Source: Ancylobacter novellus DSM 506
Lineage (GTDB): Bacteria; Pseudomonadota; Alphaproteobacteria; Rhizobiales; Xanthobacteraceae
Direction: 5' to 3'
DNA length: 64,000 nt
Assembly (NCBI RefSeq): GCF_000092925.1
Contig: NC_014217.1
Span: 930,001-994,000 of the forward strand
In this document: positions 36,034 through 44,201 of the stretch, piece by piece
How positions within the stretch are numbered: position 1 is the first letter of the stretch
How the letters are laid out: each line of letters opens with the position of its first letter
Made by a program: the position numbers and the translations under genes
The notes under the pieces: generated by a model
Told to the model about the DNA's origin: nothing
What the model saw: the letters and a program-made list of their open reading frames with translations, nothing else
The model's database searches: none

Positions 36034-37056
36034 ATGGCCCCGCCTCCCGCTTCCGTCGCGATGTCCACTTCGCTCGACGCCGCCGTCGAGTCCGTCGCCT
36101 CCTCGGCGATGAACGAGGCGCGGCTGCGCCGACAGGCTTTCCTGGCCGTGCTGCTGGCGGCCTTCTGCATCGGATTCTCGCCGGTGCTGGTGCGCTATGG
36201 CGATGCCGGCCCGGCCGCCATCGGCTTCTGGCGCCTGTTCTTCGCCCTCGGTCCGACGGCGCTGTGGGCCTGGGCCGAGCATCGCGCGGAGCGCCGGCGC
36301 TTCGCGGCATCCGCCACGCCGCGCCCGCTGCCGATCCGTGCCTATGCCTTCGCCGCTCTCGCCGGTGTGTTCTTCGGGGCCGATCTCATCGCCTTCCATG
36401 TCGGGCTTGCCAATACCAGCACCGCCAATGGCGTTCTGCTCGGCAACCTCGCCGTGGTGTTCGTGCTCATTTTTGGCTGGCTGTTCCTTGGCGAGCGGCC
36501 CTCGCGCGGCCTCTTGCTCGCGCTCGCCACCGCGCTGGCCGGCACGCTGTTCATCATCCTGAGCAGCGCAGGGCACAGCCATGGCGCCGGTCCGCGCGCG
36601 GTGAGCGTGTTTGGCGACGTGCTCTGCGTCGCGGCGGCGCTGTTCTATGCGGGCTACATGCTGATGACGCGCGTCGTCCGGCGCGCCGGCAGCAATGGCG
36701 CGGCGGCGCTCGGCGGCGGCACGGCGGCGCTGATCGCCACCGTGACAGGCGCGGTGACATGCCTGATCTGGGCGGTGGCGACCGGCGAGGTGCTGGTGCC
36801 GCAGAGTCTGCAGGGCCTTCTGGCCGTCGTCGGGCTCGGCATCGTCGCCCATGCGACCGGGCAGGGGCTGACGACCTTCGCGCTCGGCCGGCTGCCGGCG
36901 GGGCTGATCTCGGTGGTGCTGCTGCTGCAGATCGTCGTCGGCGTGACCTTCGCGGCGCTGCTGTTCGGCGAGATCCCCTCGCTGATGGTGATCATCGGTG
37001 GCACGCTTGTGGTGGCCGGTGTCGCCACCGCGCGTCCGGGTGGCCGGCGCGCCTGA
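36034..37056 (+). CDS. DMT/EamA-family transporter
   Basis: 340 residues from the ATG at 36034; in-frame ATGs at 36061 and 36109 are also possible because no start has a strong ribosome site. The membrane core has ten predicted helices made of two EamA repeats: AFLAVLLAAFCIGFSPVLVRYG at its start, then GVLLGNLAVVFVLIFGWLFLGERP ending repeat 1, and GLISVVLLLQIVVGVTFAALLFGEIP in repeat 2, each with the family's GE motif. It is probably a metabolite exporter; substrate not predictable. It is divergent from a LysR regulator, a common regulator-exporter pairing. Confidence 0.88.
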   Translation: MAPPPASVAMSTSLDAAVESVASSAMNEARLRRQAFLAVLLAAFCIGFSPVLVRYGDAGPAAIGFWRLFFALGPTALWAWAEHRAERRRFAASATPRPLPIRAYAFAALAGVFFGADLIAFHVGLANTSTANGVLLGNLAVVFVLIFGWLFLGERPSRGLLLALATALAGTLFIILSSAGHSHGAGPRAVSVFGDVLCVAAALFYAGYMLMTRVVRRAGSNGAAALGGGTAALIATVTGAVTCLIWAVATGEVLVPQSLQGLLAVVGLGIVAHATGQGLTTFALGRLPAGLISVVLLLQIVVGVTFAALLFGEIPSLMVIIGGTLVVAGVATARPGGRRA

Positions 37057-37119
37057 GATGCCCCTTGCGGAGCCGCGGCGGCGGGTCTACCTCCTGAGCC
37101 TAGCGAAGGAGCGCAATCC

Positions 37120-37461
37120 ATGTCCCAGCCCAACCCGTTCGGCGGCGTGATCGAGCATCTCTCGGTCGAGGAAGTCAAAGCCGGCCTCGAGGACGGGAGC
37201 ATCCTGCTGGTCGACGTGCGCGAGCCGAACGAGACCGCCGCCGAGCGCATCCCGGGCGCGGTCGAGTTCCCGCTGTCCACCTTCGACGCGGCCGTGCTGC
37301 CCGACCCCGGCGAGAAGACGCTGGTGTTTTCCTGCCGCTCCGGCCAGCGCTCGCAGAAGGCCGCCGCCGCCGCGCAGGCGGCGGGCGTGGACCTGCACCG
37401 CCACATGGCGGGCGGCATCCTCGCCTGGAAGGATGCGGGCTTCCCGACCGACAAGGACTGA
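37120..37461 (+). CDS. Rhodanese-like domain protein
   Basis: A 113-residue single-domain rhodanese, cytosolic. ILLVDVREPNETAAERIPGAVEFP (28-51) is the rhodanese core, and the active-site loop CRSGQR at 72-77 carries Cys72 for sulfur transfer. The C-terminal HMAGGILAWKDAGFPTDKD is the CH2-like motif. It is a single-domain sulfurtransferase of GlpE/PspE type without fused partners, so the sulfur acceptor is unknown. It lies 63 bases after the DMT transporter on the same strand and converges with an aminotransferase gene. Confidence 0.93.
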   Translation: MSQPNPFGGVIEHLSVEEVKAGLEDGSILLVDVREPNETAAERIPGAVEFPLSTFDAAVLPDPGEKTLVFSCRSGQRSQKAAAAAQAAGVDLHRHMAGGILAWKDAGFPTDKD

Positions 37462-37479
37462 GCGCAGGGCCGGCTGAGT

Positions 37480-38859
37480 TCAGCCCGCCAGCCGCCGCAC
37501 CACGTCGCGCGTCGCCGCGACGAGGCGGTCGACCTGCTCGCCCGTCGTCGCGGGTGAGGCCAGCATCATGTCGTGGAAGGGCGAGATCAGCACGCCGCGC
37601 ACCAGCAGCGCGAGGTGGATCGCCGCCTCCAGCGCCGGGTAATGCGCCGATTTCGCCTGCCGCCCGTCCATGAGCGCGGCCGGCGCACGCACCACCTCCA
37701 CGCGCGCGCCGCAGCGGGCGACGTGCCAAGGCAGGCCGGCTTCCGCCAGCACGGCCGACAGCCCAGCCTCCATGCGGTCGGCGAGGCGGTTCATATGGGC
37801 GAAGGCGTCCTCGGTGGCGACTTCCTCCAGCGTCGCACGCAGCGCGGCGAGCTGGAGCGGGCTGCCGGACAGCGTCGTGCCCATGCCCGAATGCCCGTCC
37901 GGCCGGTTGGCCTTGGCGTCGCGGAAGCGTTCCGCCGTTTCCTCGTTCATGCCCCAGATCGAGGCCGGCACGCCGCCAGCGATCGCCTTGCCGGCGACGA
38001 ACATGTCCGGCTGCAGGCCGTGCGCGCGGGTATAGCCGCCAGGGCCGGTGGAGAGGGTGTGGGTCTCGTCGATCAGCAGCAGCGTGCCGTGCCGGCGGGT
38101 GATGTCGCGCAGCCCCTCATGGAAGCCTGGCTGCGGCAGCACCATGGCGCAGTTGGTCATCACCGGCTCGGCGATGACGCAGGCAACGGTGTTGTCGGCA
38201 AGCGCGGCCTCCACCGCGTCGAGGTCGTTGAACGGCACGACGCGGGTGAGCACGGAGAGGTCGCGTGGCTCGCCGATCAGCGCCGGCCGGTTGGCGGCGC
38301 GACCGTTGGGGCCGATTTCGACGAAGGTCTCGTCTACCGCGCCGTGATAGGCGCCGTCGAAGACGAGGATGCGCGGCCGCCCCGTCGCCGCGCGGGCGGC
38401 GCGCAGGGCGAAGCGGTTGGCGTCGGTGGCGGTGGTGGCAACCTGCCAGTAGGGCAGGCCGAAGCGGGCGCTGAGCAGGTCGCCGACGATGGCGGCGTCC
38501 GGGCTCGGCAGCATGGTGGCGAGGCCCGCCCGCGCCTGCCGCGTCAGCGCCTCGGCCACCGGTGCCGGGCCGTGACCGAACAGCGACGCGGTGTCGCCGA
38601 GGCAGAAATCGTCATAGGCATGACCGTCGACATCGACGAGCCGTGCACCGGTGGCTTCGGCGATGACCAGCGGCACCGGCGTCGACCAGTCGACCATCCA
38701 GTGCATCGGCACGCCGTCGAGCAGATGCGCGGCGGCGCCGGCCGCGGCGCGGGTCTTCGGGCGGGTGCCGAGATAGAGCGCCTCGGCCTCCGCGCGCAGG
38801 GCGGCGGTGCGGGCAGGGCTGACGCCCGGCCCCTCGGCGAACGGCGTGACTGCGTTCAT
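37480..38859 (-). CDS. Class III aminotransferase, glutamate-1-semialdehyde aminomutase-like
   Basis: 459 residues from the ATG at 38859. PLP-dependent fold type I enzyme: LLIDETHTLS with Asp264 (pyridine-nitrogen contact), Schiff-base Lys291 in FVAGKAIAGG, and DGAYHGAVDETFV (168-180) with the PLP-phosphate region upstream. DVDGHAYDDFCLGDTASLFGHGPAPVAEAL resembles the glutamate-1-semialdehyde aminomutase group, but the length and N-terminal 45-residue extension differ from HemL, so it was not called hemL. It could be a transaminase of an amino acid or omega-amine. It precedes a second class III aminotransferase on the same strand. Confidence 0.85.
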   Translation of the reverse strand: MNAVTPFAEGPGVSPARTAALRAEAEALYLGTRPKTRAAAGAAAHLLDGVPMHWMVDWSTPVPLVIAEATGARLVDVDGHAYDDFCLGDTASLFGHGPAPVAEALTRQARAGLATMLPSPDAAIVGDLLSARFGLPYWQVATTATDANRFALRAARAATGRPRILVFDGAYHGAVDETFVEIGPNGRAANRPALIGEPRDLSVLTRVVPFNDLDAVEAALADNTVACVIAEPVMTNCAMVLPQPGFHEGLRDITRRHGTLLLIDETHTLSTGPGGYTRAHGLQPDMFVAGKAIAGGVPASIWGMNEETAERFRDAKANRPDGHSGMGTTLSGSPLQLAALRATLEEVATEDAFAHMNRLADRMEAGLSAVLAEAGLPWHVARCGARVEVVRAPAALMDGRQAKSAHYPALEAAIHLALLVRGVLISPFHDMMLASPATTGEQVDRLVAATRDVVRRLAG

Positions 38860-38920
38860 CTTCCCGCCATCAGCTAGGCTGCGACGGCGGGCATATAAGC
38901 ACGTTTCGCGTGTGCGTGCC

Positions 38921-40300
38921 TCACCGCACCCAGCCCCAGCGGCGCAGCTCGGCATAGGTGTCGTCCAGCGTCTTGCGGGCGCGGGCGACGAGCTCGTCGA
39001 TCTCGTCATGCGAGATGACCAGCGGCGGGGCGATGATCAGCCGGTCGCGGACGGCGCGCATGACGAGGCCGTTCTTGAAGGAGAAGTCGCGCGCCAGCGT
39101 GCCGACCTTGCCGACGTCCGGGAACTTGGTGCGGCCGGCCTTGTCCGGGGTGAGCTCCAGCGCGCCGACGAGGCCGATCATCGGCGCCTCGCCGACGAGG
39201 GGGTGCTCGGCGAAAGCACTCCAGCGCGCCTTTAGATACGGGCCGGCGTCATTGGCGACGCGCCCGACCAGGTCCTCGCGCTGCATGATGTCGAGATTGG
39301 CGATGGCTGCGGCGCAGGCGGCCGGGTGGCCAGAATAGGTGTAGCCGTGGTTGAAGTCGCCGCCTTCCAGCAGCACCTCGGCGACCCGGTCGGCGACCAT
39401 GACGGCGCCGAGCGGCATGTAGCCGGAGGTGATGCCCTTGGCCATGACGAGGATGTCCGGCTCGGTGTGGAAGGTCTCGCAGCCGAACCACGCGCCGGTA
39501 CGGCCGAAGCCGCAGATCACCTCGTCGGAGATGAACAGGATGTCGCGCTCGCGGCAGATGCGGGCGATCTCCGGCCAGTAGGTCGCAGGCGGGATAATGA
39601 CGCCGCCGGCGCCCTGGATCGGCTCGGCGATGAAGGCGGCGATGCGGTCCTCGCCCATGGCGTCGATGGCCGCTTCCAGCGCCTGCGCGGTGCGCAGGCC
39701 GAATTCCTCCGGCGTCTCGCCCTGGCGTGCCTCGCCCCACCAATAGGGCTGCGCGATGTGCAGGATGTCGGGGATCGGCGCGCTCTGCCCGTGCATCGGC
39801 GCCATGCCGCCGAGGCTGCCGGCGGCGACGGTGGAGCCGTGATAGGCGTTGCGGCGGGAAATGATGATCTTCTTCTCCGGCTTTTCCTTGATCTGGAAAT
39901 AGCGGCGGACCAGCTTGATCACCGTGTCGTTGGATTCCGAGCCCGAGCCGGTGAAGAACACGCGATTGAACTGCGGCGGCGTCAGCTCGGCGAGCCGGGC
40001 CGCGAGCTCGATGGCCGGCTTGTGGGTCGTCTTGAAGAAGGTGTTGTAATAGGGCAGCTCCCCCATCTGCCGGGCGACGGCATCCACGATCTCCTGCCGC
40101 CCATAGCCGACATTCACGCACCACAGGCCCGACATGCCGTCGAGGATGCGGTTGCCGTCGGAATCGGTCAGCCACACGCCCTCCGCGCTGACGATGATGC
40201 GGGAGCCCTCCGCGTTCAGCGATTTCATGTCGCTGAAGGGATGCAGGTGATGGGCGGCGTCGAGCGCGCGCAATTCGGCGGTGGAGGAGGGCAGGGACAT
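38921..40300 (-). CDS. Class III aminotransferase, putrescine/polyamine aminotransferase-like (SpuC type)
   Basis: A 459-residue PLP enzyme, predicted to move the amino group of putrescine or a related diamine to pyruvate. YNTFFKTTHKPAIELAARLAEL, FFTGSGSESNDTVIKLVRRY, ISRRNAYHGSTVAAGSLGG, the PLP Asp259 in FISDEVICGFGRTG and Lys288 in VMAKGITSGYMPLGA match the SpuC/omega-transaminase group. It is divergent from a gamma-glutamylputrescine-synthetase-like gene and a PotF-like receptor, supporting a polyamine role. The precise amine substrate is inferred from context. Confidence 0.85.
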   Translation of the reverse strand: MSLPSSTAELRALDAAHHLHPFSDMKSLNAEGSRIIVSAEGVWLTDSDGNRILDGMSGLWCVNVGYGRQEIVDAVARQMGELPYYNTFFKTTHKPAIELAARLAELTPPQFNRVFFTGSGSESNDTVIKLVRRYFQIKEKPEKKIIISRRNAYHGSTVAAGSLGGMAPMHGQSAPIPDILHIAQPYWWGEARQGETPEEFGLRTAQALEAAIDAMGEDRIAAFIAEPIQGAGGVIIPPATYWPEIARICRERDILFISDEVICGFGRTGAWFGCETFHTEPDILVMAKGITSGYMPLGAVMVADRVAEVLLEGGDFNHGYTYSGHPAACAAAIANLDIMQREDLVGRVANDAGPYLKARWSAFAEHPLVGEAPMIGLVGALELTPDKAGRTKFPDVGKVGTLARDFSFKNGLVMRAVRDRLIIAPPLVISHDEIDELVARARKTLDDTYAELRRWGWVR

Positions 40301-40335
40301 CGGGGCGCTCGCGGCTTGGAGAGGGGGCGGCGCAG

Positions 40336-40349
40336 AATGTGATCACATT
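40336..40349. promoter_or_regulatory. Perfect 14-bp palindrome, operator candidate for the polyamine divergon
   Basis: AATGTGATCACATT occurs 36 bases upstream of the aminotransferase start (40300) and 121 bases before the synthetase-like gene (40470). Its perfect symmetry and its position between divergent catabolic genes suggest binding by a dimeric regulator, for example of GntR type. No regulator gene is adjacent. Confidence 0.6.
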
Positions 40350-40469
40350 TTGCGTGCGTCAAGCTATCCGGCATGGCACAAGCTTCAACGGAAACCTCGC
40401 GGCTGCTTGACCGGCGCGGGGCTGCCATGACCAAATCGACGCCACGACTGATTTTTTACCAGGTGGATC

Positions 40470-41879
40470 ATGCCATTGCCTGAAGCCGTGAATCCCGTCA
40501 CGGCCACCGAGCCCGAAAACGATCCTCTCCATGACGAGTTCGGCGCCTATGTCGCTGCCCACGGCGCGCCGGAGATCGTCGAAGTGCTGCTGCCCGACAC
40601 CCATGGCGTACTACGCGGCAAATGGATTCCCGGCGGGGCGGGCGCGAAGATCTGGGGCGATGGCGTCGCGATACCGCTCTCCATCTTCGGCCTCGATATC
40701 TGGGGCCGCGAGGTCGAAGAGACCGGCGTCCATATCGAGACCGGCGACCGCGACGGCATCTGCCGGCCCGTGCCGGGCACGCTGAAGCCGGTGCCGTGGT
40801 CGCCGCGGCCGGCGGCGCAGGTGATGCTCTCCATGTACGAGCCGAATGCGCTGAGCGGCGAGATCCCGTGGGAGCTCGATCCGCGCCACCGGCTCGCCAT
40901 GCAGCTGGAACGCCTCGCCGCGCGTGGCCTCTACCCCTGCGTCGCCTTCGAGCTGGAATTCTACCTGCTGAAGCCCGCGCCGGGTCCCGGCGGCGTGCCG
41001 GAGCCGGTGTTCCCGGCCTCGGGGAACGGGCCGGCGCGGCAGAACATGTATTCCATGTCCGACCTCGACGCCTATGCCGGGCTGCTGCACGACATACGTG
41101 AGGCCGCGCGCATTCAGGGACTGCCGGCCGACACGGTGATCTCCGAGGCCGCGCCCGGCCAGTACGAGGTGAACCTCTATCACCGCACCGACGCGCTCGC
41201 GGCGGCGGACGACGCCATATTGTTGCGCCGGCTGATCGACGGCGTGGCGCGCAAGCACGGCGTGCGGGCGAGCTTCATGCCCAAGCCCTTCCTCGACTTC
41301 GCCGGTTCCGGCATGCACGTCCATGTCAGCCTGACCGACAGGGACGGTCACAACGCCTTCGGCGCCGGCGAGGCGGGCGACCGCCTGCTGCGCCACGGCG
41401 CCGCCGGCCTGCTCGCCACCATGGCCGACACGGCGCTTTTGTACGTGCCGAGCTACAATGGCTTCCGCCGGCTGGTGCCGGGCAGCTACGCGCCGACCAG
41501 CGTCTCCTGGGGCTACGACAACCGCGCCGTGGCGGTGCGGGTGCCGAACGGGCCGGCCAAGGCGCGGCGCCTCGAGCACCGCATCGCCGGGGCGGACGCC
41601 CATCCGCACCTCGTGCTGGCGGCGATCCTCGCCGGCATGCTGGAGGGCATCGAGAAGGAACTGGAGCCGCCACCGCCGCTGACCGGCAACGCCTATGAGC
41701 AGGAGGCGCCGCGGCTCTCTTACGACATGGGCGAGGCGATCGCCGCCTTCGCTCGCTCCGACTTCGTGGCGCGGGCCTTCGGTGCCGAGTATCAGCGGGT
41801 GTTCGCGATCATGAAGCAGGCCGAACTGGCGGCCTTCGAGCGGCGGATCAATCCGCTGGAATACGAGACGTATTTGTAA
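40470..41879 (+). CDS. Glutamine synthetase family protein, gamma-glutamylputrescine synthetase-like
   Basis: A 469-residue member of the glutamine synthetase superfamily that lacks classical GlnA regulation. N-terminal beta-grasp (EIVEVLLPDTHGVLRGKWIP), the catalytic ELEFYLL block with metal-binding glutamates, EAAPGQYEVNL, the GSGMHVHVSL ATP/metal His segment, and RLVPGSYAPTSVSWGYDNRAVAVRVP are characteristic of the PuuA/SpuI type, which ligates glutamate to putrescine. The sequence also fits related gamma-glutamylamide ligases. Its neighbours (SpuC-like transaminase, PotF-like receptor) support polyamine use. Confidence 0.85.
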   Translation: MPLPEAVNPVTATEPENDPLHDEFGAYVAAHGAPEIVEVLLPDTHGVLRGKWIPGGAGAKIWGDGVAIPLSIFGLDIWGREVEETGVHIETGDRDGICRPVPGTLKPVPWSPRPAAQVMLSMYEPNALSGEIPWELDPRHRLAMQLERLAARGLYPCVAFELEFYLLKPAPGPGGVPEPVFPASGNGPARQNMYSMSDLDAYAGLLHDIREAARIQGLPADTVISEAAPGQYEVNLYHRTDALAAADDAILLRRLIDGVARKHGVRASFMPKPFLDFAGSGMHVHVSLTDRDGHNAFGAGEAGDRLLRHGAAGLLATMADTALLYVPSYNGFRRLVPGSYAPTSVSWGYDNRAVAVRVPNGPAKARRLEHRIAGADAHPHLVLAAILAGMLEGIEKELEPPPPLTGNAYEQEAPRLSYDMGEAIAAFARSDFVARAFGAEYQRVFAIMKQAELAAFERRINPLEYETYL

Positions 41880-41985
41880 GGGTTGCCAGCGTGACCGAGG
41901 CTTGAGCGGAACTCAGCGACGCTCTAGCCTTGGAAGTGAGTGTTTCGACGGCACTTCAACAACCAACTTCCGAGGAGAATAGAGG

Positions 41986-43095
41986 ATGTCCCGCCTCCTA
42001 ACGACAATCGCGGCAGGCCTGCTGTCCGCGCTGGCGATCGCGCCGGCGTCGGCGCAGGAGAAGGTCGTGAACGTCTACAACTGGTCCGACTATATCGACG
42101 AGTCGGTGCTGGAGGAGTTCACCAAGGAAACCGGCATCAAGGTCCGCTACGACGTCTTCGACTCCAACGAGGTGCTGGAGACCAAGCTGCTCGGCGGCAA
42201 GACCGGCTATGACGTGGTGGTGCCGACCGGCTCCTTCCTGCAGCGCCAGATCCAGGCCGGCGTGTTCCTGAAGCTCGACAAGTCGAAGCTGCCGAACCTG
42301 CAGTACCAGTGGCCGGCGATCGCCGAGCGCCTCGCGGTCTATGACCCGGGCAATGAGTACGCCGTCAACTACATGTGGGGCACCACCGGCATCGGCCTCA
42401 ACATCGACAAGGTGAAGGAGCGCCTCGGCGACATCCCGCTCAACAGCTGGGACATCGTCTTCAAGCCGGAGATCCTGGGCAAGCTGAAGAATTGCGGCGT
42501 CTACATGCTGGACGGCCCGGAGGAGATCATCCCCACCGCCCTGCGCTATCTCGGCAAGGATCCGAACTCGAAGGATCCGAAGGATATCGAGGAGGCGGGC
42601 AAGCTGCTGATGCCGGTCCGCAAGTTCATCAAGAAGTTCGACAGTTCGGGCTACATCAACGCGCTCGCCGGCGGTGACATCTGCCTCGCCACGGGCTGGT
42701 CGGGCGACGTGTTCCAGGCCAAGGCCCGCGCCGAGGAAGCCGCCGAGAAGACCGGCAAGCCGCCGATTAACATCGAGTACATCATCCCCAAGGAAGGGGC
42801 GCTGATGTGGTTCGACAACTTCGCCATCCCGAAGGATGCCCCGCATCCGGACGAGGCGCTGGCCTTCATCAACTTCATGATGAAGCCGGAGATCGCGGCG
42901 AAGAACGCCAACTACATCTCCTATGCCAGCGGCAGCGAGGGCGCGCAGAAGTTCATCGACAAGGCGATCCTCGACAATCCGGCGATCTACCCGGACAAGG
43001 AGACCCAGGCGAAGCTCTTCACCGTCACCACCTATCCGCAGAAGGTGCAGCGCGTCGTCACCCGCACCTGGAGCGACTTCAAGCGCGGCAAGTGA
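41986..43095 (+). CDS. Periplasmic polyamine (putrescine)-binding protein, PotF/SpuD type
   Basis: 369 residues with a signal peptide of about 24 residues ending ASAQ. The mature protein begins EKVVNVYNWSDYIDESVLEEFTKETGIKVRYDVFDSNEVLETKLL, the PotF/PotD signature. Further conserved segments are DVVVPTGSFLQRQ, MWGTTGIGLNIDKV, ALAGGDICLATGWSGD and WFDNFAIPKDAPHPDEA. Ribosome site GAGGAG sits upstream. It delivers polyamine to a PotGHI-like ABC importer, whose permease and ATPase genes are not adjacent here. The preceding synthetase gene is on the same strand 106 bases upstream. Confidence 0.93.
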   Translation: MSRLLTTIAAGLLSALAIAPASAQEKVVNVYNWSDYIDESVLEEFTKETGIKVRYDVFDSNEVLETKLLGGKTGYDVVVPTGSFLQRQIQAGVFLKLDKSKLPNLQYQWPAIAERLAVYDPGNEYAVNYMWGTTGIGLNIDKVKERLGDIPLNSWDIVFKPEILGKLKNCGVYMLDGPEEIIPTALRYLGKDPNSKDPKDIEEAGKLLMPVRKFIKKFDSSGYINALAGGDICLATGWSGDVFQAKARAEEAAEKTGKPPINIEYIIPKEGALMWFDNFAIPKDAPHPDEALAFINFMMKPEIAAKNANYISYASGSEGAQKFIDKAILDNPAIYPDKETQAKLFTVTTYPQKVQRVVTRTWSDFKRGK

Positions 43096-43120
43096 CCAGC
43101 TGAGACGGCCCGAAAACATG

Positions 43121-43150
43121 AAAGGCGCCCGGTCACCCGGGCGCCTTTTT
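43121..43150. terminator. Bidirectional rho-independent terminator
   Basis: AAAGGCGCCCGG (43121-43132), TCAC loop, CCGGGCGCCTTT (43137-43148) followed by TT: a perfect 12-bp stem between convergent potF-like (stop 43095) and lpxXL (stop 43171) genes. Confidence 0.92.
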
Positions 43151-43170
43151 CATTGGCGAGGCGCGAGGCG

Positions 43171-44199
43171 TCACCGCCAGCGCTTGTAGAACCAGGTCCA
43201 TTGCTCGGGATATTCGCGCACCCATTCCTCGACCACCGAGGTGATCATCTGCATGGACTTGTTGACGTTGATCTTGCCGCTGGGGTCGCGCGGCAGGTCG
43301 AGTGGCGGCGTGCACTGGATGCGGAAGCGCCCGTTCGGCAGGCGGATCACCCGAACGCCGTGCACCGGGCACTCATAGAGCCGGGCGAGGCGGGCGATGG
43401 TCGGGTTGGCCGAGCAGGGGCGGCCGAAGAAATTCACCTTCGGCCCGCCGAGCCGCACCTGATCGACGAGGATACCGAGGTGCTTGCCCTGGTCGAGCAC
43501 GGCGGCGAGCTCGAACACCGCGACATGCGAGGCGGCGACGAGGTCGCCCATCACCTTGCTGCGCATCTCGAACAGGAGGTCGGCGAAGAAGGAATTGTCC
43601 GGCGCGCGGAACAGCACCGCGCTGTCGAGCCCCTGTGCCGCCGCGGCGATGGCCGGCAGCTCCCAGTTGCCGAGATGCGCCGTGAAGACGAGGGCCGGCT
43701 TGCCGTCGACCCGCATGGCGACGAAGTTGGACACGCCCGTCGTCTCGATCCGGCTCTTCGACGGCTCCCACATATTGTATTGCCAGATCTGGTCGAGGTG
43801 GACGAACTCTCCCGCCATGCGGCCGAGATTGTCCCACATGCCCACCGCGATAGCCTGGCGCTCGGCCTCCGTCTTCTCCGGATAAGCGTGCCGCAGATTG
43901 TTCAGCGCGACCTTGTGGATCGGGGTGAGGGGGCCGATCTTGCGCGCCCAGAAACCGCCCTCCCAGGAGGCGAGCCATGACGGCTGCAGCCGCATGACGC
44001 GCATCAGCCCCCAGACGCTGGCCGAGAGCGCGGCGTCGCGCAGCCGCATCGCCAGAGACGGGCGGCGCGGGGCGGAGGGCTCCTTCTCCTGCGCCCGGTC
44101 ATACCGGCTGATCTTCGCGGGCGCGGGGGCGAGCGCCTCCGGCCCCTCCTCGTCGGGGAGGGGAGCGGGATCAGGGGGGAGGGCGGCGGACACCGGCAT
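43171..44199 (-). CDS. lpxXL: Lipid A very-long-chain acyltransferase LpxXL (LpxL/HtrB family)
   Basis: 342 residues from an ATG two bases past the adhXL stop; a later in-frame ATG at codon 51 would give the usual LpxL length. The LABLAT family catalytic motif HX4E is present as TAHLGNWE (His175, Glu180). A single hydrophobic anchor lies near residues 53-82. Further conserved features include LNNLRHAYPEKT, VLFRAPDN, and the C-terminal EYPEQWTWFYKRWR. As the last gene of an acpXL-fabZXL-fabF2XL-fabF1XL-adhXL operon, it most likely transfers a 28-carbon hydroxy acyl chain from AcpXL to lipid A. Specificity is inferred from context, not residues. Confidence 0.9.
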   Translation of the reverse strand: MPVSAALPPDPAPLPDEEGPEALAPAPAKISRYDRAQEKEPSAPRRPSLAMRLRDAALSASVWGLMRVMRLQPSWLASWEGGFWARKIGPLTPIHKVALNNLRHAYPEKTEAERQAIAVGMWDNLGRMAGEFVHLDQIWQYNMWEPSKSRIETTGVSNFVAMRVDGKPALVFTAHLGNWELPAIAAAAQGLDSAVLFRAPDNSFFADLLFEMRSKVMGDLVAASHVAVFELAAVLDQGKHLGILVDQVRLGGPKVNFFGRPCSANPTIARLARLYECPVHGVRVIRLPNGRFRIQCTPPLDLPRDPSGKINVNKSMQMITSVVEEWVREYPEQWTWFYKRWR

Positions 44200-44201
44200 T
44201 C

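Noticed and set aside
37480..38859. hemL (glutamate-1-semialdehyde aminomutase)
   Set aside because: Overall resemblance exists, but length, N-terminal extension and the aminotransferase neighbourhood do not fit a dedicated hemL, and alphaproteobacteria normally make 5-aminolevulinate by HemA (C4 route).
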